64,000 nucleotides of DNA from Verpa conica. Lineage: Eukaryota; Ascomycota; Pezizomycetes; Pezizales; Morchellaceae. Under the pieces are notes generated by a model. That model was not told the origin of the DNA, searched no databases, and saw nothing but the letters and a program-made list of their open reading frames with translations. The DNA is taken from positions 1,353,001-1,417,000 of the forward strand of contig JAUFSD010000005.1 of assembly GCA_033030425.1 (NCBI GenBank). Direction: 5' to 3'. Positions 37,184 through 50,726 of the stretch are shown one piece after another; position 1 is the stretch's first letter; each line of letters opens with the position of its first letter. A program made the translations under genes and the position numbers.

Positions 37184-40131
37184 ATGCCCGGAATACTCCC
37201 AATGAAACTCATCAAGTGTGGTAGCAGTCAAACACGTATCGCACAAGCCTGCGACCGCTGCCGTTCAAAAAAGATACGTTGCGATGGGATCCGACCTTGT
37301 TGTTCGCAGTGTGCGAATGTTGGCTTTGAGTGCAAGACATCCGATAAACTGTCGAGACGCGCCTTCCCGAGGGGATATACAGAGTCGTTGGAGGAACGGG
37401 TACGGAGCTTGGAGCAGGAGACGAGGGAATTAAAGGACTTGTTGGACTCGAAGGATGAACAGCTGGATATGCTCTCCCGGATACACTCCTTCTCGCCATA
37501 TTCACCACCCGCGAGTGCAGTATCAGGGGTATCACATAGGAATCGCAGCTCACCAAGTGCGAGGAGCGAGTCTGCAGAGGTGGTGGATGATTCTTTCGTA
37601 GCTCACGAGAACCCCTCTTTAGTTGCCGGTGAGGATGATGCTACCGGTGGATTCTATGTGGGTTCTTCGAGTGGAAGGTCTTTTGTCGGTATGTTTATTC
37701 ATCACTAATTCCCCCCTGGTTTTCTTACGAATTTTTTGATATATTTACCCCACATTCTACACACTCGATAAATATAAGAATCGGGAGACGCTAATATATG
37801 CCTCTTTTCCCCACAAAGATCTTTTCAAGCAGAAAGTACAAAATGGAGGTACCGACTTCCGTAGCGATACATTTTTCCAGGGCCAAACTCTCGTGAAACC
37901 ATCAGCAGACGCGCCACTAAACCGACCGAATAATATCAAAGCGCCCCCACGACTTCTATCGGACCACCTTCTCGTCTCCTACTTCCAAGAATACCACCCT
38001 CTTTTCCCCGTCCTACATCGCCCGACTTTTTTGGCCTCGTATGAGATTTTGGTATCCGGGGATGGATCCGTGGCGAACTCTTTACCGAACCATGCCATCG
38101 CCCAGCTTTTCTTGGTTTTTGCCATTGCTCTGCAGCAAAGTGAGGTATGTACGCCAAGACTCATGATTGTTTCTCTTGCATATTTTTTTATCTTATGCAT
38201 TTCCGTTCGTCCTTCGTGTTACTAATAGTTATTGTAGCCTAGAAATGGTGTTGAAGATCAAGTCAATGCTCAATGGCAACAAGCGCTTGACTCTATCCTC
38301 CTCGACAGCTCAACAGAAACACTGCAATGTTTAGTCCTAGCCCAGCTTTACTGCTTCTCAAAAGGTGATTATGCACGCCTGCTTCAGTACAAGTCGCTCG
38401 CCGCCGGTATAGTCCTTCAGTTAGGCCTTAACCAGTCCCAAAAGAAATTCTCTCTGGGCGCCCTCGGCGGCGAAATGCGGAAAAGAATGTTCTGGTGTGT
38501 CTATTGTCTAGACAGGTAATATACCCTAGCGGCCTTTTTCTGTAGTGGCAATCATTGACTCTTTAGCTTTTCCGCGGCTATGCTCGGCCTCCCTAAACTT
38601 TTGAATGAAGACGACGTTGATACCGAGTACCCATCTGACATCGATGATGAGTATGTCTCCGAGAAGGGATTCCTCCCTACTCTGCCAGGCGACTCAACAA
38701 AAATCTCAAGCGCACTCGCATTGTTTCGGAGTAGTAGGATACTAGCAAAGGTGCTAGATACCGTGTACCCGACTGGCGGCTCAAAAGAGTTGACATATAC
38801 TAAATTGAAGGATTTAGAGGATGAACTTGATGCTTGGAAGTCAGGACTAGCCCCACATTTGAGGTTGGAATTTGTGAATGGGTCACCGGCTACGAATGTT
38901 GTGCATAGTCGGAGTCCGTTGTTGGTATGTCATCGCGTAGTTGATGATTTTATGTTTACGGACAACAGATAATCAATTCGATTTATTGATTACAGGCATA
39001 AGAAATGATTGACTGACTGGAATATTTTAGGTTCTGTCATATCATTATATCCGCATATTGATTCACAGACCCGTTGTCGGCTCTACCCTACAGCAGAAAT
39101 CATCAGCATCTTTACACGCCATCAGGGAGTCAAGTAAATGCATGGTTCAGATTGTGCAACTTCTTACCGAACGCAAGCTTGGATTTTCGTTCTGTCTTAA
39201 CAAAGCTAAACTACTCGTGATGTCCGGTTTCGCCCTTCTTTACAGCACTACCGAATGCCAACAAGATAGTTCATTGGCAAAAGAGAACCAAAGATTGATT
39301 GTTGGTATGCTAAAAGAGCTTGAAGGCTGCTCTCCAACCCTGTACAAAGAATTCAAGTCCATCGCCGCATCAGTCGTAAAACTTGAGCTCCCTCGGAAAA
39401 CATCTGTTCCGTCGCTATCTTTCCGCCACGAGAAGGCTAGGGAAGCCTCAATCTCGCCACAGTCCAGTCCAACGGAACAGCCTTCCGTCCGTCGAAGATT
39501 TTCATCCATCCTCCCCGGAATGGAGATCAGAAGACACAAAACGGGCATAATGCGCCGAGCAAGTACAAGCACACAGGACATTCCGGGGAACATGCCGTAC
39601 GGACATAGCGGAGGTCGGCTAACATCGGCATCCCTTACTGACCTCACACCCCGGGGCCGATACTCGGCTGCACCACCGGCCGGCTCGTATGATATGCCAT
39701 ACCTCGATAGCCTCTGGAGTAACATCGAGACCACAAATAGCAGTAGTAGCTCGCTCCCACAGACATCGGGCCGAGTATCAATGTCAACGGGTGACTGGGA
39801 GCGGCTATTAGCGACAATGGACGCCACCCATGCGGCCCACATATACGGTGATGGCGACATGGTAACTGCTGGCAGTATTGACGCCCACACAAGTACTCGA
39901 CCGGTAGATCAGCATTGGAGTTTGAATGGTTTAAGAGAGTATCCACATAATAGCAATGGTGCTCCACCAAGCACATCAAGTTTCTCAACGCTGAGCGAGG
40001 AGAGTTTCCAGAGCGATGATGGCGGGTGCGGGTATACGGAAAGCGAGGATCTAGGTGACTTTTTGGGGCCGTTGATGGTAACGGGCAGTAGTGGAGGAGG
40101 CGCATTATTGGAGGCAGAGTGGGCCATGTGA
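37184..40131 (+). CDS. facB: Zn2Cys6 transcriptional activator, FacB/Cat8 type
   Basis: FacB (Aspergillus) and Cat8 (yeast) activate acetate utilisation and gluconeogenic genes in the nucleus. Exons: 37184-37688, 37819-38144, 38238-38515, 38567-38924 and 39031-40131; 855 residues, near the usual FacB length. Introns are 130, 93, 51 and 106 bases, three starting GTATGT and one GTAATA. The binuclear cluster is C23-X2-C26-X6-C33-X6-C40-X2-C43-X6-C50, followed by the family linker [20 protein letters not shown] and a leucine-heptad coiled coil to about residue 100. The fungal transcription factor middle domain covers about residues 210-510 ([42 protein letters not shown]). The C-terminal 300 residues are Ser/Thr/Pro-rich, ending in an acidic, glycine-rich tail that could be the activation domain. 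The ATG sits in a good context (CCAAGATG), and the N-terminal MPGILPMK matches the family as I recall it. Confidence 0.92.
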
Positions 40132-40664
40132 TTTTTTTTATTAGGCTTTTTCTTTCTTGGTCTTTTTTGGTCTTTTTTTGGTAGGTCGAGGGGTTAGCTG
40201 CGGTTATGTGAAACCTGGTATATCACGGACGGGTTCTACTTGTTTTATTTTTTCGGTAGTTTTTTTTTGACGCCTTGTTTCGCATGTGTATGGTATGTGT
40301 ATGTGTATGTTTTGTTCTAGTGATATAATTTACTTTTTACTTTTTTTTTTCACTTCGCTCTCAATTGCACTTTCTTTTATTACTCTGATCTCTGGCTTTT
40401 TTCCAACAAAATCTTTATTCTATACGTACAGGTAAAGTTGATATCTATTCGCCATCATATTTCCTTTTTCTTCATGCCTTTGCTCCTATGGCCAAAAAAG
40501 GAAATAGTTCGACTATGCATAGAACGTCACCCCTCCACTCTCTTTCCTTCATTCATATGTACCGTTGGTTGTTGGCCGCTTTAGTGTGCAAATCGAGAGT
40601 ATGGATCGGAGATGAGGTGGGTTTTTTTTATTTATTACTATTAGTCAATTTTTGTCATGTAGTT

Positions 40665-40668
<4 letters not shown>

Positions 40669-40711
<43 letters not shown>
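40669..40711. repeat. (TC)21 microsatellite
   Basis: About twenty-one TC units, uninterrupted, downstream of the FacB-like gene. Confidence 0.95.
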
Positions 40712-40712
<1 letters not shown>

Positions 40713-41179
40713 GTGTCTACGATATACAGTACTAAGGAAGAAAATAATAAATTCTATATATCAAATGAGTGGGAGTCTACTTAAAGAGAGAGAAAGAGAA
40801 AAATCACCACTCTGAGACTAAATTTATGCTTCAAATAAAAGTGAGATAGGTATATAGTAGACGAAGTGATTATACATATTCTTAAAGAGAAGAGGGTTTT
40901 TTCTTTTTTCTTTCAATTAATGATATGCCGAACTAAAGAATGATATTCACAACTTAGCACTCACATTTCCTTTCTCCCTCACTCTCACTTATTCCCCTTA
41001 CTAAATAAATAAAGAAGGAAAGAAACAGAAACAGTATTTTTGTTTAAAAAAAAAAGAATTAAAAAAAGTATAAAAAAAGATAAAAGTGCATATGTACTCT
41101 ACATACTAATATACACAATATACATACTCATATTATGATTTGACCGGGAAGTTTTATCCTACGAATTAGATACCGAGAC

Positions 41180-41202
41180 TTTTTTTTTTTTTTTTTTTTT
41201 TT
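41180..41202. repeat. T23 homopolymer
   Basis: Twenty-three consecutive T residues in the convergent intergenic region. Confidence 0.9.
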
Positions 41203-42270
41203 GCTTCCTTTTGTTTTTATAATAATATGTATATTCCAAAAATGGGAATAATAATCCTCCGAATTATAAATTTACATTAAAGGGAAGAGTGGGGGAGGGA
41301 TCCCTCTCTCCAATGACTATGGGGGGGAGGTTAAAGGGGGGGGGGGAACGGGTTGGGTTTCAATGGCTTATTATACGCTACACGCCATACGCTTCGTCCT
41401 CCACGTCCACGTCAACGTCAACGTCAAAGCTGCGTTTCGTGCGTGCGGCGGGCGATCACAAGTTTTTCTGGCAGCTGCCCTCAAACCCCCTTTCCCCCCC
41501 GATTGCTTTGCCGGTGGTGTGGTGTGGTGGCCATAGGAGATGATAGATGGAGAGACTAAAGGGAAAGAAAAGAAAAAAGGGACCTAAGACTCAAGTGACA
41601 AGAAAAGCAGACCACTGGAGACAGTGCTGGCTGCAGTCTGCCTGTTAAACTGCTATGTTCACGAGGCGAAAGGCGATCCGGCACTTGCCATTTTAAGCTT
41701 ATAATGGTTCTTATATATATTGGCTTTTAGAAAGTCCTCTTCCGATAGTTATCATATTTCTACCCCCCCTTTACCCCTGTCGTATAGGTACAACATTGCC
41801 CCACGTTTTAGGAAACCGGGCAAGGTCAAACTACGGAACGCGAGTATGGGTGATTGATCGCTTCGACTATTTCTGCCCTTCTCATTCGCTGTGGGGCTGT
41901 CCCGAAGATTTGCTATCGGAGGGGAATCTCGTTCGTAATTTTGGCACGCGGTAGCTAGGTACGTGTAGCAAATAGATGTGCGGGAGTTGCTTTTGTACTG
42001 TGCATACTGCATATTGCGGATGCTTGTGATCGTGATCAAGCTGGAGAAATAATAATACCCAAGTGTTGATATGCATGTCGCTTTATTATACCAGACAACA
42101 CCACGCACAAAGTGGCCCGTAAGGAGCTGGAAATAAAATAAAAAATAAGGCGAGAGGAAAACAGAGACAACGGGTCTTCAGACAAGAAAGCTTCCCACCC
42201 GCTAAGAGATAATAGCTTTGCAAAAAAAAAAAAAAAAAAAAAACTGCCGGTTGCTTCTTATTCTTCATAC

Positions 42271-44959
42271 TTACGGACGTATCCGTCCAAGCAACTTACC
42301 GCAGAGTTTCTCATCTAGCTCCCCTTCTCCATTGCCCAACTTATCGACTGCTTTAATCAAGTCATAATTGATACTTTGGCTCACAACGCTATCTTTCTTA
42401 TAGTCTGGGTGACTGCGCACAAACTCCCTGATCCAGCTTGCACCCGTCTGTAGCTCCCCGCTCGCCCGCTTCGAGACCAAGCTCAAGTAACCAGCGAGCT
42501 CACACCGGGTCACAACGTCGACGTTGACCGTGTTTAGGTAATTCTCGATCAGGGGGATCAGGCCCACAAACTCATTGGCCTTACCATTCATGATCTCGTC
42601 GATCGTCATTAAGCTATATTCTTTATCAACGGGACCTGGTGATGCAGGTCGAGAGGGAGACGGAGTCCCAGTTCCGTTGGTTGGTTTCCTGGGCGGGAAG
42701 AGGTTCTTGCGGAACCAAAACTTCTCCGTCAGAACTGCGCCCCGGTGGTGCGCCGTTGCCATGTTTTCATCGACCTATACCATTTGTAATAGTCAGGAAT
42801 AGGCAGGTACTGGATACTACAGCTATGTGCTGGACCCAAAAGAGTACTCACCTTGGATATCGGGATATAGAAGTTTAACCCGTAAGACAAGATCGCCCGA
42901 GTTAGAAGAACAATGAATATCGAGAACGCGGCATTGTCGTGATCAGTTAATTGAATTTCCATACTCCGAAACTCTACTCGCCAGCCAATATTCCCGCCTG
43001 GTGGGGGGGGCTTGAACCGCATGTGTTGCCAATTTGTCGATTGGATGTTCTAAACATTATAGACAAGGAATGGTATATCAGCAATTGCTTACGCGTTTCA
43101 CCATTGTGCTTTACCGGTCTCACCTCGAAATGGTCCGACCTACCTTCCGGAGGCTCATCTAAAGTCTCCTGGAAAATAACCAGTGGGTCCCGGATGAACA
43201 AGTGTGCAAAGTGGGAAGCCAGGTGCTCATCCATACCTATATTAGATGCAATCACGCGTCAGACAAAAAATATGTATCATCAGGTTACTTGGAGATGCGG
43301 ACCATTATCCATAAGCCGCTTCTTAATGTCCTTGTCGATTACAAGATCCGTGTCATTGTATTCTGGCCTAAAACGAGGATCCTGCGAGATGTAAGCCGAT
43401 ACTGAATCGTACCGTGACTTCGGTATCACGAAACGGTTGTTCTTAAGCGGCTATTCCTTCCCTATTAGCCTCAAGAGATCTTGCCAACAATTGAATCAAA
43501 GGGGGTTGACCTTCAGTCCCTTCTCTTCATCGGTGCGATCGTCTGCAGCTTGGGAGATGACATTCCACCGCACGTCAACATCCGCCAGAAATCCCTTGAA
43601 TATGGGGGTCGCTGCTGTCAAAGCCAACATTATTGGACCCAATGGGCACAGTTGGTCATATAGCATCCGTGCTTCAACAATGCTCTTGGCCTGTAATGTA
43701 ATCTGCAAGCAGCAGCAACCCATTCCAAATCCCATGGCGTCCATGTAAATATGCCCTTCCTCTGCTGCACCATTTCTCACATCGTCGTCTTCAGGAAAAA
43801 GATGTCTATCATAGTCTATAGTAGGGTCATTGAACGGACGAGGCGTATTCTCGTCGTAAAACACAGGCATATTGATGGCCACCTTCTTTCCTCGGCGAGC
43901 CCGCATATTTGCAGACAGGGTCGGAAATCGAATATGAGGATTTATCACAATATCGGAAAGGAATTGACTGCGTGACCTAGACCCATCCGCAATGACTGGG
44001 GGATGAGTGAACACTCCCTTTGTACCCAATAATGGGAAATTTGGAAGAGTGATAACCGCCTCATTCTTTGCCATGTGCTGCTTTGCAATGACTCTCCTGT
44101 AATAATAATAATGTTTTGAGTAAGTCACCGATTCTCACTAGTGTATCCAATATGCAAAGCCTAGGATAGCGACGTACCTTCGCTTCATGTCTTTCTCAAC
44201 AGACAACAAATCCTTCCAGGTCAGATTGAAAGGCCCCCCTGGAGTCGATTCAATCTGAAAACGGCCATATTCAGGGTGGAAGGTCGGCATGGGTCCACAG
44301 GTCCTGTAAACGAGAAGCTTAGCCTTCTGTAGCTTACATCTCCGCTCGTTGGGAATGCAACCAACTCTTCTAACTCCCTGACCTCGGGAACACCACCGCC
44401 CTCCTTCCTCAGCTTCTCATCATTCGCGAGCTCCTCTAAGATTTCAGCTTGCCGAAGCGAGAGACAAGCATGCTTTTTTTCCTCGTCATAGGAGACAACG
44501 AGATACTCAAGCTGAGTTATATGCGGTCAGTCCAATGAGCTTCAAGCTATAAAGTCCTCATATAGGGGATCTGATATAGCCCTCCCCCCTCCCCTGAAAA
44601 CCACTAACCTCATCTCCCCACAAAAGAACGTCACGTTCATTTCCCCGATAATTTTTCCATATTTCGAGGAGTTGCTACGAAAAAAAAAACCCCCCAATGA
44701 CTTAGCACACTCAATTCCCACTTATGGAATACTGCATACTACAGCGGCCCGTTCGCGTACCTGGATTCCCAGATTCCGGACCTCATCTGCGTGGTGCTTT
44801 GCCTCATCCCACTCAAGTGGGGTTCCAAGAGCTCTAATTAGGCTTAATCAGCATAACTTCCCCGCCAACAGCATCTCGATAAAAGTGCTGAAGTAGCACC
44901 CCCCCCCCTAATAGCAAATCATCAATAGGAGCGGGAAAATAAACATACAGTAGACCCAT
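42271..44959 (-). CDS. gcs1: Glutamate-cysteine ligase catalytic subunit (gamma-glutamylcysteine synthetase)
   Basis: Joins L-glutamate and L-cysteine with ATP, the first and limiting step of glutathione synthesis, in the cytosol. Ten exons (minus): 44949-44959, 44761-44833, 44609-44674, 44366-44511, 44178-44303, 43511-44096, 43303-43450, 43124-43236, 42852-43049 and 42271-42774; 656 residues. The first coding exon is only 11 bases, yet joins exon 2 to give [16 protein letters not shown], the conserved N-terminus. LLWGDELEYLVV and TFHPEYGRF mark the glutamate/ATP-site region; [45 protein letters not shown] and [13 protein letters not shown] are further family signatures. The exon 4/5 junction is least certain: a 62-base GTTGGT..ACAG intron with a GCTAAG branch keeps the frame. 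Introns 6 and 7 start with unusual GTCAAC and GTCCGC. The symbol follows common fungal usage (yeast GSH1). Confidence 0.93.
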
Positions 44960-47900
44960 ACTTCAATTTTTTTCTCCCCCTTAAAGTGTCGTTATCTCGA
45001 ATGATTTGGCGTGCTAATTGAAGGATGGTTGTGGTAACGCAAGACGTTGCGGGGTCAAGCCGGTCCGGGATGGTGACGGCAGAGTTTTTCTTTTGGGGGG
45101 AAGGGGGAGAGGCGAGAGGGCTTATCGTTCTCTTTCGGCGATAAGATTGCGGCTACACTATCAATCCAGCACCGTCAATTAGACAAGCTCCCGATCCCGC
45201 CGTATATCCCTGAATGCAGTTCCCGGGGATTATTAATTTGTTGAAATTGCAACTGCCTCCACAAATCTCTAACATACGCGTTCGAGACAAACGAAACGCA
45301 GGTCTCGGGGAAGGGTATTAGAGGTGGATGCGTGTGGAGAGGAAAATAGGCACATACATGCAGGTGCAAGGGAAAAAAAAAAGACCTTATTTATGTACAG
45401 TAAAATGCGGAGCGGGGAAGATTACCAATTCAATGACTTCGTGAAACTACCTTACGGGAATAAATGCCCAACGAGTACACGCTCAGTCCCTACTTGTTGC
45501 TTAGCCCCCCGCCTTTGCTGAATGTGATTTATCAATATCGTTCATCTCGATATGCCTATCAAAAGTAGATAACCCACTCTATCTAGCAACTGCAGATGCT
45601 GTGCAGGTACCCGTCTCCCCTAGCCCTGCGGTATCCCATGGCCAGGGAAACTACTGGCGGCAATACCAAACATAAAATTTACCGACAGTCGTAACCCCCC
45701 CCATCCATCTCGGCTTAGGTTAGCAATTCCGATGCAGCTTGCTTTTTCAACAACTCCCCTCAAGAAATGATGCCACGAGGTGTCCAACAGCGCTGGTGAT
45801 CACCCACATCCACTTGCCACCTGTACAAAGCTCCCCCCTTCCTCGTATCTAGCTCCCCCCCCTTCCATTTGCGTGATTATTTCTTCCTCTCACCAGGTCA
45901 TAACTCTGAATCGATACAGTGCATATTAACAACCGCCCTGCCCGCCCTAGGCCTTATCGCCGTACTTATCCGTCAAAATAAAAACACCCTGCGTCCGAAA
46001 TTGCCCGTTTCGTTTCTGCATAGTACCCGGAGTAGTGTTAACGGTCCAATACAGGGTAGAGCCTCACTGTATAGATCCGCTCCGCTGCACGATCTGACAC
46101 GCATAGCTATTTCTCCTCCTTGGTGCCGCTTTTACTTTCTTTTCTAAGATCCATCGACATGGAAGTGAAACCACCCTGCTGGGCCTAGATCGGTTCTTCT
46201 ATTTACCTCAAGCTTGAGTGAATTCTGCCGCTGGGAGTGTTTCCACATATTAACCCTTTGATAAAAGCTGACGTAGTCCCTAGGGGTTGTGCCGAAATCT
46301 TGTTTATGACCGATATAGGATCGGAGAGACGTAATTTATCGTAGGATCTCCAGCCCGTTGATTAAAAGTGACTTATACATCCGTGCCCTCAACCACGACA
46401 ATCTCCCCCCCCCACGTGGTACTGAACGTTCTGTTGTATCCGCAATTGATTTGAGTTGTAATGAGTTGTATAGTGGCGCGAGCCCGGGCTTTGATTCATC
46501 CTGTGTTGTACAATGATAATATAGGAACATAAACAGCTTGCATGAGTGCGCCGTGGGCGTACACAAAAAAAAGCCTTGGTTGTATTTAGAACCGTCAGAA
46601 TCGCCTTCCAAAGTAATAATCGCCCCTGTCGGTAATCTAGCCGATCCGAATCCACTTTATGCCTGTGTGTTGTACTCTCTCAGGTGTCATACAAGATCTG
46701 TTTCTAAGTAGGACAAAGCCCCCCCCCCAGTCCCGGGGGTTGCCGTTAATCCTACCACCGCCTTGCGCCGCGTAGAAGTCCGAATAGAATCGGGATGGAT
46801 TCCATTTGATAAGGAGATCCCGATCTACATTCTCGGGGAATGGTCCGATCTGATAAATATACATTTCGTCTTCCGATGTCTGATTAACCGACCTATTCAT
46901 AGAAGGTCTTCCCTCACATGCTGCAGAAATAAACGACTGGACGTTAGGATATCGAAACAGGTCACTAAAATAGTAGCCCTTACAGAAGCAGTTAGCCTAT
47001 GGGTAAAGCGAGAGAGAAAATAGTAGGGCGATGGCATATAATAACAGCTATATGAAAAAGCAGTCATTGGCCGCCACACCTTATTTGAACGTCCTAGTGT
47101 CATACCTGTTGACAGGTGGGTTGCATAGTACTGGTTTGAGTTGTCAAGCCAACGTCAACGTTCAGAGCCCCCTATAGAGAGTAAGGTAAGACCCAAGGCT
47201 CCAGTGAAATCGTTGTCTTCAGAAAGGACAATCTCCTAAAATTTTCAGTCAGGCTAATTAGTCTCCTGACCGTTAGTCCGGAACAAGGGGGGGTTGGTAC
47301 CGCCGTGTACTCGCGCGCGCATCATTGACCTATACTAATATACCGGGATGAACCGTCCTTAGGACGATTTAATAAGCTCTCCCTAGGGTGACCATGGTAA
47401 CATTCCTGTCGGAAGCCATAACGCCGTGTTGAAAATTATGAAGAGGGGGTTGAGGCAGTGTCTTCTGTTTCACAGTTTAAGTAGGCCCTCAGCAGGTATG
47501 TGGAGATATGGAGACCTTGGGTTAAAGACTAGGGAAAAAAGTCGACTAAAATGATTTAGTAGATCAAGACAGTGTCCCTAAATATCAGTAGCGGAGTACG
47601 GTGAACTTTGCCTCGAGGTAGAGGACGTTCTGTCTTGGAATTAAATTCGATCATTACCCCTGACCTCGAAGCCCTTTAACACGACATTGGTCGGTTCACT
47701 TTGTACGCACTACAAAGAGGCATTGCCTCCGACTAGATAGCGTCGATCAAGGTGTCTCGGGTTCCCGCGGGACTCTTTTCGGGGTGTTACTTTTTTTTTT
47801 CCCAATACAAAGGTCTACCCCGTTTATCTTTGTGTACCGAGTTATTTTTCAATTGGTACGATTCACGAGAATCGGCCTACAAGGCTGAGACCCCTTTTTT

Positions 47901-50000
47901 CCCGCGATATCTTGCAGGATACCAGGATCATGCCAGCTATCAAGAGAAGCACCTAGAAATAGGTACTGGGGGGGGGAGGGGTTGTGAAGATGATACAGGT
48001 CTCACGGACAATTCCATAGAGCCGACCCGGGTACGTGTTCGTCTAATTCAAAAAGGGTAAAGTCCATGATTATTACCCGCGTACATATCAGCTTGACACA
48101 GCATATGACTGATATCTGTAGGCGCCTCCTACCTAGTCGTGTTGTGGTGTCGTTGAGAGCTGAGTCCTGACCTAGCAAGGTTTCAGGTTATAGTACTCCG
48201 TGGCTAGCCTCTCTCGATTGAAGCATGGTCATGATGGGGGGGGTGTCTCTGGTACTAGGAAGATGAATCATTGATAGCGTTGGTTTTGCCCTTGTCGTCG
48301 GTAAGGCCTCCAGATACGAAATTCGAGATCTAGAACAACATGCTTATGGTCCGATATGAGACGATCTTTTGATGCAGGCTCGATTACCTAGTAAGGATGC
48401 GTGCATTGTCATATTTGTCGTTCTAGAAAATCTCGCACCTGGCAGCGCTCAGTGGTGTGTTCATTACAGAAACAGTGATATTGGGACGGGGACCCTGAAT
48501 TTAAGCAGCGGAGCCCTGCCGACCTAGGAAAAGAGAGGCGAGAGCAGCAGCGAACCAGCCAGATTGCAACGGTTTTGGTTGGGACTTTGGTTGGAACATG
48601 CCCAAAATGGAAGTGGAAAAAAGTCTCAGATCTCCAAGTACATATACTTCCATCTCAGATCGAAGTTATCAAGATCGATGTTTCACACACACACGACGCG
48701 GTCCCAGTGTCTAAGATGCTAATGCACCCCGCACAAAGGGAGATGTCCCGGGATTGAGTGGCTGCTGCTAACGACGTGGCCGTTGGGCGATCAAAGAGTT
48801 ACGATTGAGGGAGGGGGTTCTACCGGGTACCTAAAGCTGGTGGGAGCTTTTTCCGGGATCTTCGAGATCTGTAGGGTTAGGGTTTGAGGCCGTGGGAATC
48901 CTGAACACATAATCCAAACAAATGACGTCAGCATATCAACCACCACTGCAATCTCCAAGGCATTCATCCAGTGACTTTTGGGGGTTCCATGAATAACTAC
49001 ATGTAACTGCATTTCCCGTCTGCAAGATTATGTGCCAGGTAGATATCAAACTGGGGTGGGGTCTCACCGCTAAAAGCGAAGCCTTGTGTGGAGAGAGAGA
49101 GAGAGAGATGTAGGTACATGTAGCCCCACGGCCACGACTTGAACACGGGCGCCACACAGCCTCCTCCACCTCTCTCAGGCCATAGCACCAGCAAATAATA
49201 ATCCCCACACATAAGAATAATTTTAAACCCCCCACCGAGCAAGATTACCGAGCCGACCTGAAGAAATGCATGATAATGTGTAGAAAGAAAAGAAAAAAAA
49301 AAGCGGGCACGAATTAAGCCGTCTTATTATTTCACCTTACTCTAGGCCCCATTAGAACGACAAACTTGATACCGAAACCTCCATTGATTAGTTTATTTTT
49401 ATTTATTTATTCCCCTTTTTATTTTTATTTTTTACTCCGCATTATGACGACGATTACTCGCTCAAGCGATTTTCCCCCCCCCCCTTCTACGATGTAAGAT
49501 CGAGCCAAACTTGAAAAAGAGCGGCAGCGAGCACGGTGTTTCCTGGAAAACAACCCACGGATCACGCGTCAGCGGAACAACGTGCTAGCCGTATAACACG
49601 CCTATCCACATTATCCCCAATAGAAATCCACTTCACATGTCTACAAACAGATGCTCATCTCCACGGGCGGAGTGGGAGAGGAGGAATGGGCAGGAGGAGG
49701 AGGAGGGGAGTGAGGTGTGTGTGTATGTGTGGTGGTGGACAGACACACTGAGTAAAAAAAAAACCCGTTGTAGAAACCCGCTCTCTTGGCTCCAATACTC
49801 TCTCACATTCTCTCTAATTACCAATAAGGAACGGGGGGCCTTTTCTGCTTCCCCCCTCCCCAAATTTCCCGATAGATAATCGATAAGCCGAGCGAACCGA
49901 TCGTTGGAAAGCCTGCATTCCTACCCATACAACCCTCCTCATTAATCAATTCTAACATATCATATCCTCCCCCAAAAAACAAAAAAAAAACTACATTTCC

Positions 50001-50005
<5 letters not shown>

Positions 50006-50032
<27 letters not shown>
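50006..50032. repeat. (TC)13 microsatellite
   Basis: About thirteen TC units in non-coding DNA. Confidence 0.9.
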
Positions 50033-50035
<3 letters not shown>

Positions 50036-50144
50036 CCCTGTCCTGTCCTGTATTATGTCTTGCCCCACGATCGTGCATGGTAAATCCCGGTTCCCCCCCC
50101 CATAAGACTGTGCGTCGTTACTTTTCTACACGAATTAAAAAACC

Positions 50145-50165
50145 CACACACACACACACACACAC
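50145..50165. repeat. (AC)10 microsatellite
   Basis: Ten AC units, followed within 25 bases by an AG repeat. Confidence 0.9.
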
Positions 50166-50186
50166 CCCTTCTCCTAACTAAGGAAA

Positions 50187-50209
50187 AGAGAGAGAGAGAG
50201 AGAGAGAGA
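50187..50209. repeat. (AG)11 microsatellite
   Basis: Eleven AG units in non-coding DNA. Confidence 0.9.
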
Positions 50210-50690
50210 CACGACACGACGCTACTCGCGATTCGCGAGAGAGGAAATGTGTATCGTATGGTTTATGGGTGCGTATGTGTGAGAGATATAAAAGTACATT
50301 GCTCTATAGGAGATCATCTCCGCCCTGCAGTTAGAGATACATATTATAGATTTCTCCTTAAAAAGGGGTGGTGGTGGTGTGTGTGTGTGTGGGGTGTTAG
50401 TGAGGCGTGGAGTGATAGAAGAGAGTAAAAAAAAGTACATTTCCCTTTCCCTCATGATGCGAAGGAAATCACCGCACACATTTCTGTGTACCCGTATGGT
50501 AGATGAAAGAAAAACCGGCAATTGAATTCTTAATAGTTGTATATGGCGCACTTCCGAAAAAACAAATATAAATAATAAAAAAACTAGAGAAACCCACGCT
50601 TGCAGTGCAGCGACAACAGTTGTCATAGTAAACGAACCGCTATCAAAAAAAAAAAAAGGAAAAAAAAATACAAATTACCGGTAGATATTG

Positions 50691-50697
<7 letters not shown>

Positions 50698-50725
<28 letters not shown>
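50698..50725. repeat. (AAT)9 microsatellite
   Basis: About nine AAT units in non-coding DNA. Confidence 0.9.

Positions 50726-50726
<1 letters not shown>

Larger units (their letters stand above)
40132..42270. other. Convergent intergenic region, no gene seen
   Basis: Both flanking genes end here (FacB-like plus, ligase minus), so it should hold two 3' ends. It contains a TC repeat at 40669-40711, a T23 run at 41180-41202, a run of eleven G at about 41335-41345, and repeated CGTCAA units at 41400-41425. No gene or terminator motif was recognised. Confidence 0.55.

Noticed and set aside
44304..44337. Donor GTAAGC for intron 4 of the ligase gene
   Set aside because: It is a good donor sequence but gives the wrong frame into the conserved TFHPEYGRF exon and an intron too short to splice. 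A donor 28 bases earlier keeps the frame.
49125..49235. Possible tRNA on the minus strand (GTTCAAGTC with a weak stem)
   Set aside because: The stem depends on G-T pairs and no matching A box or acceptor stem was found.
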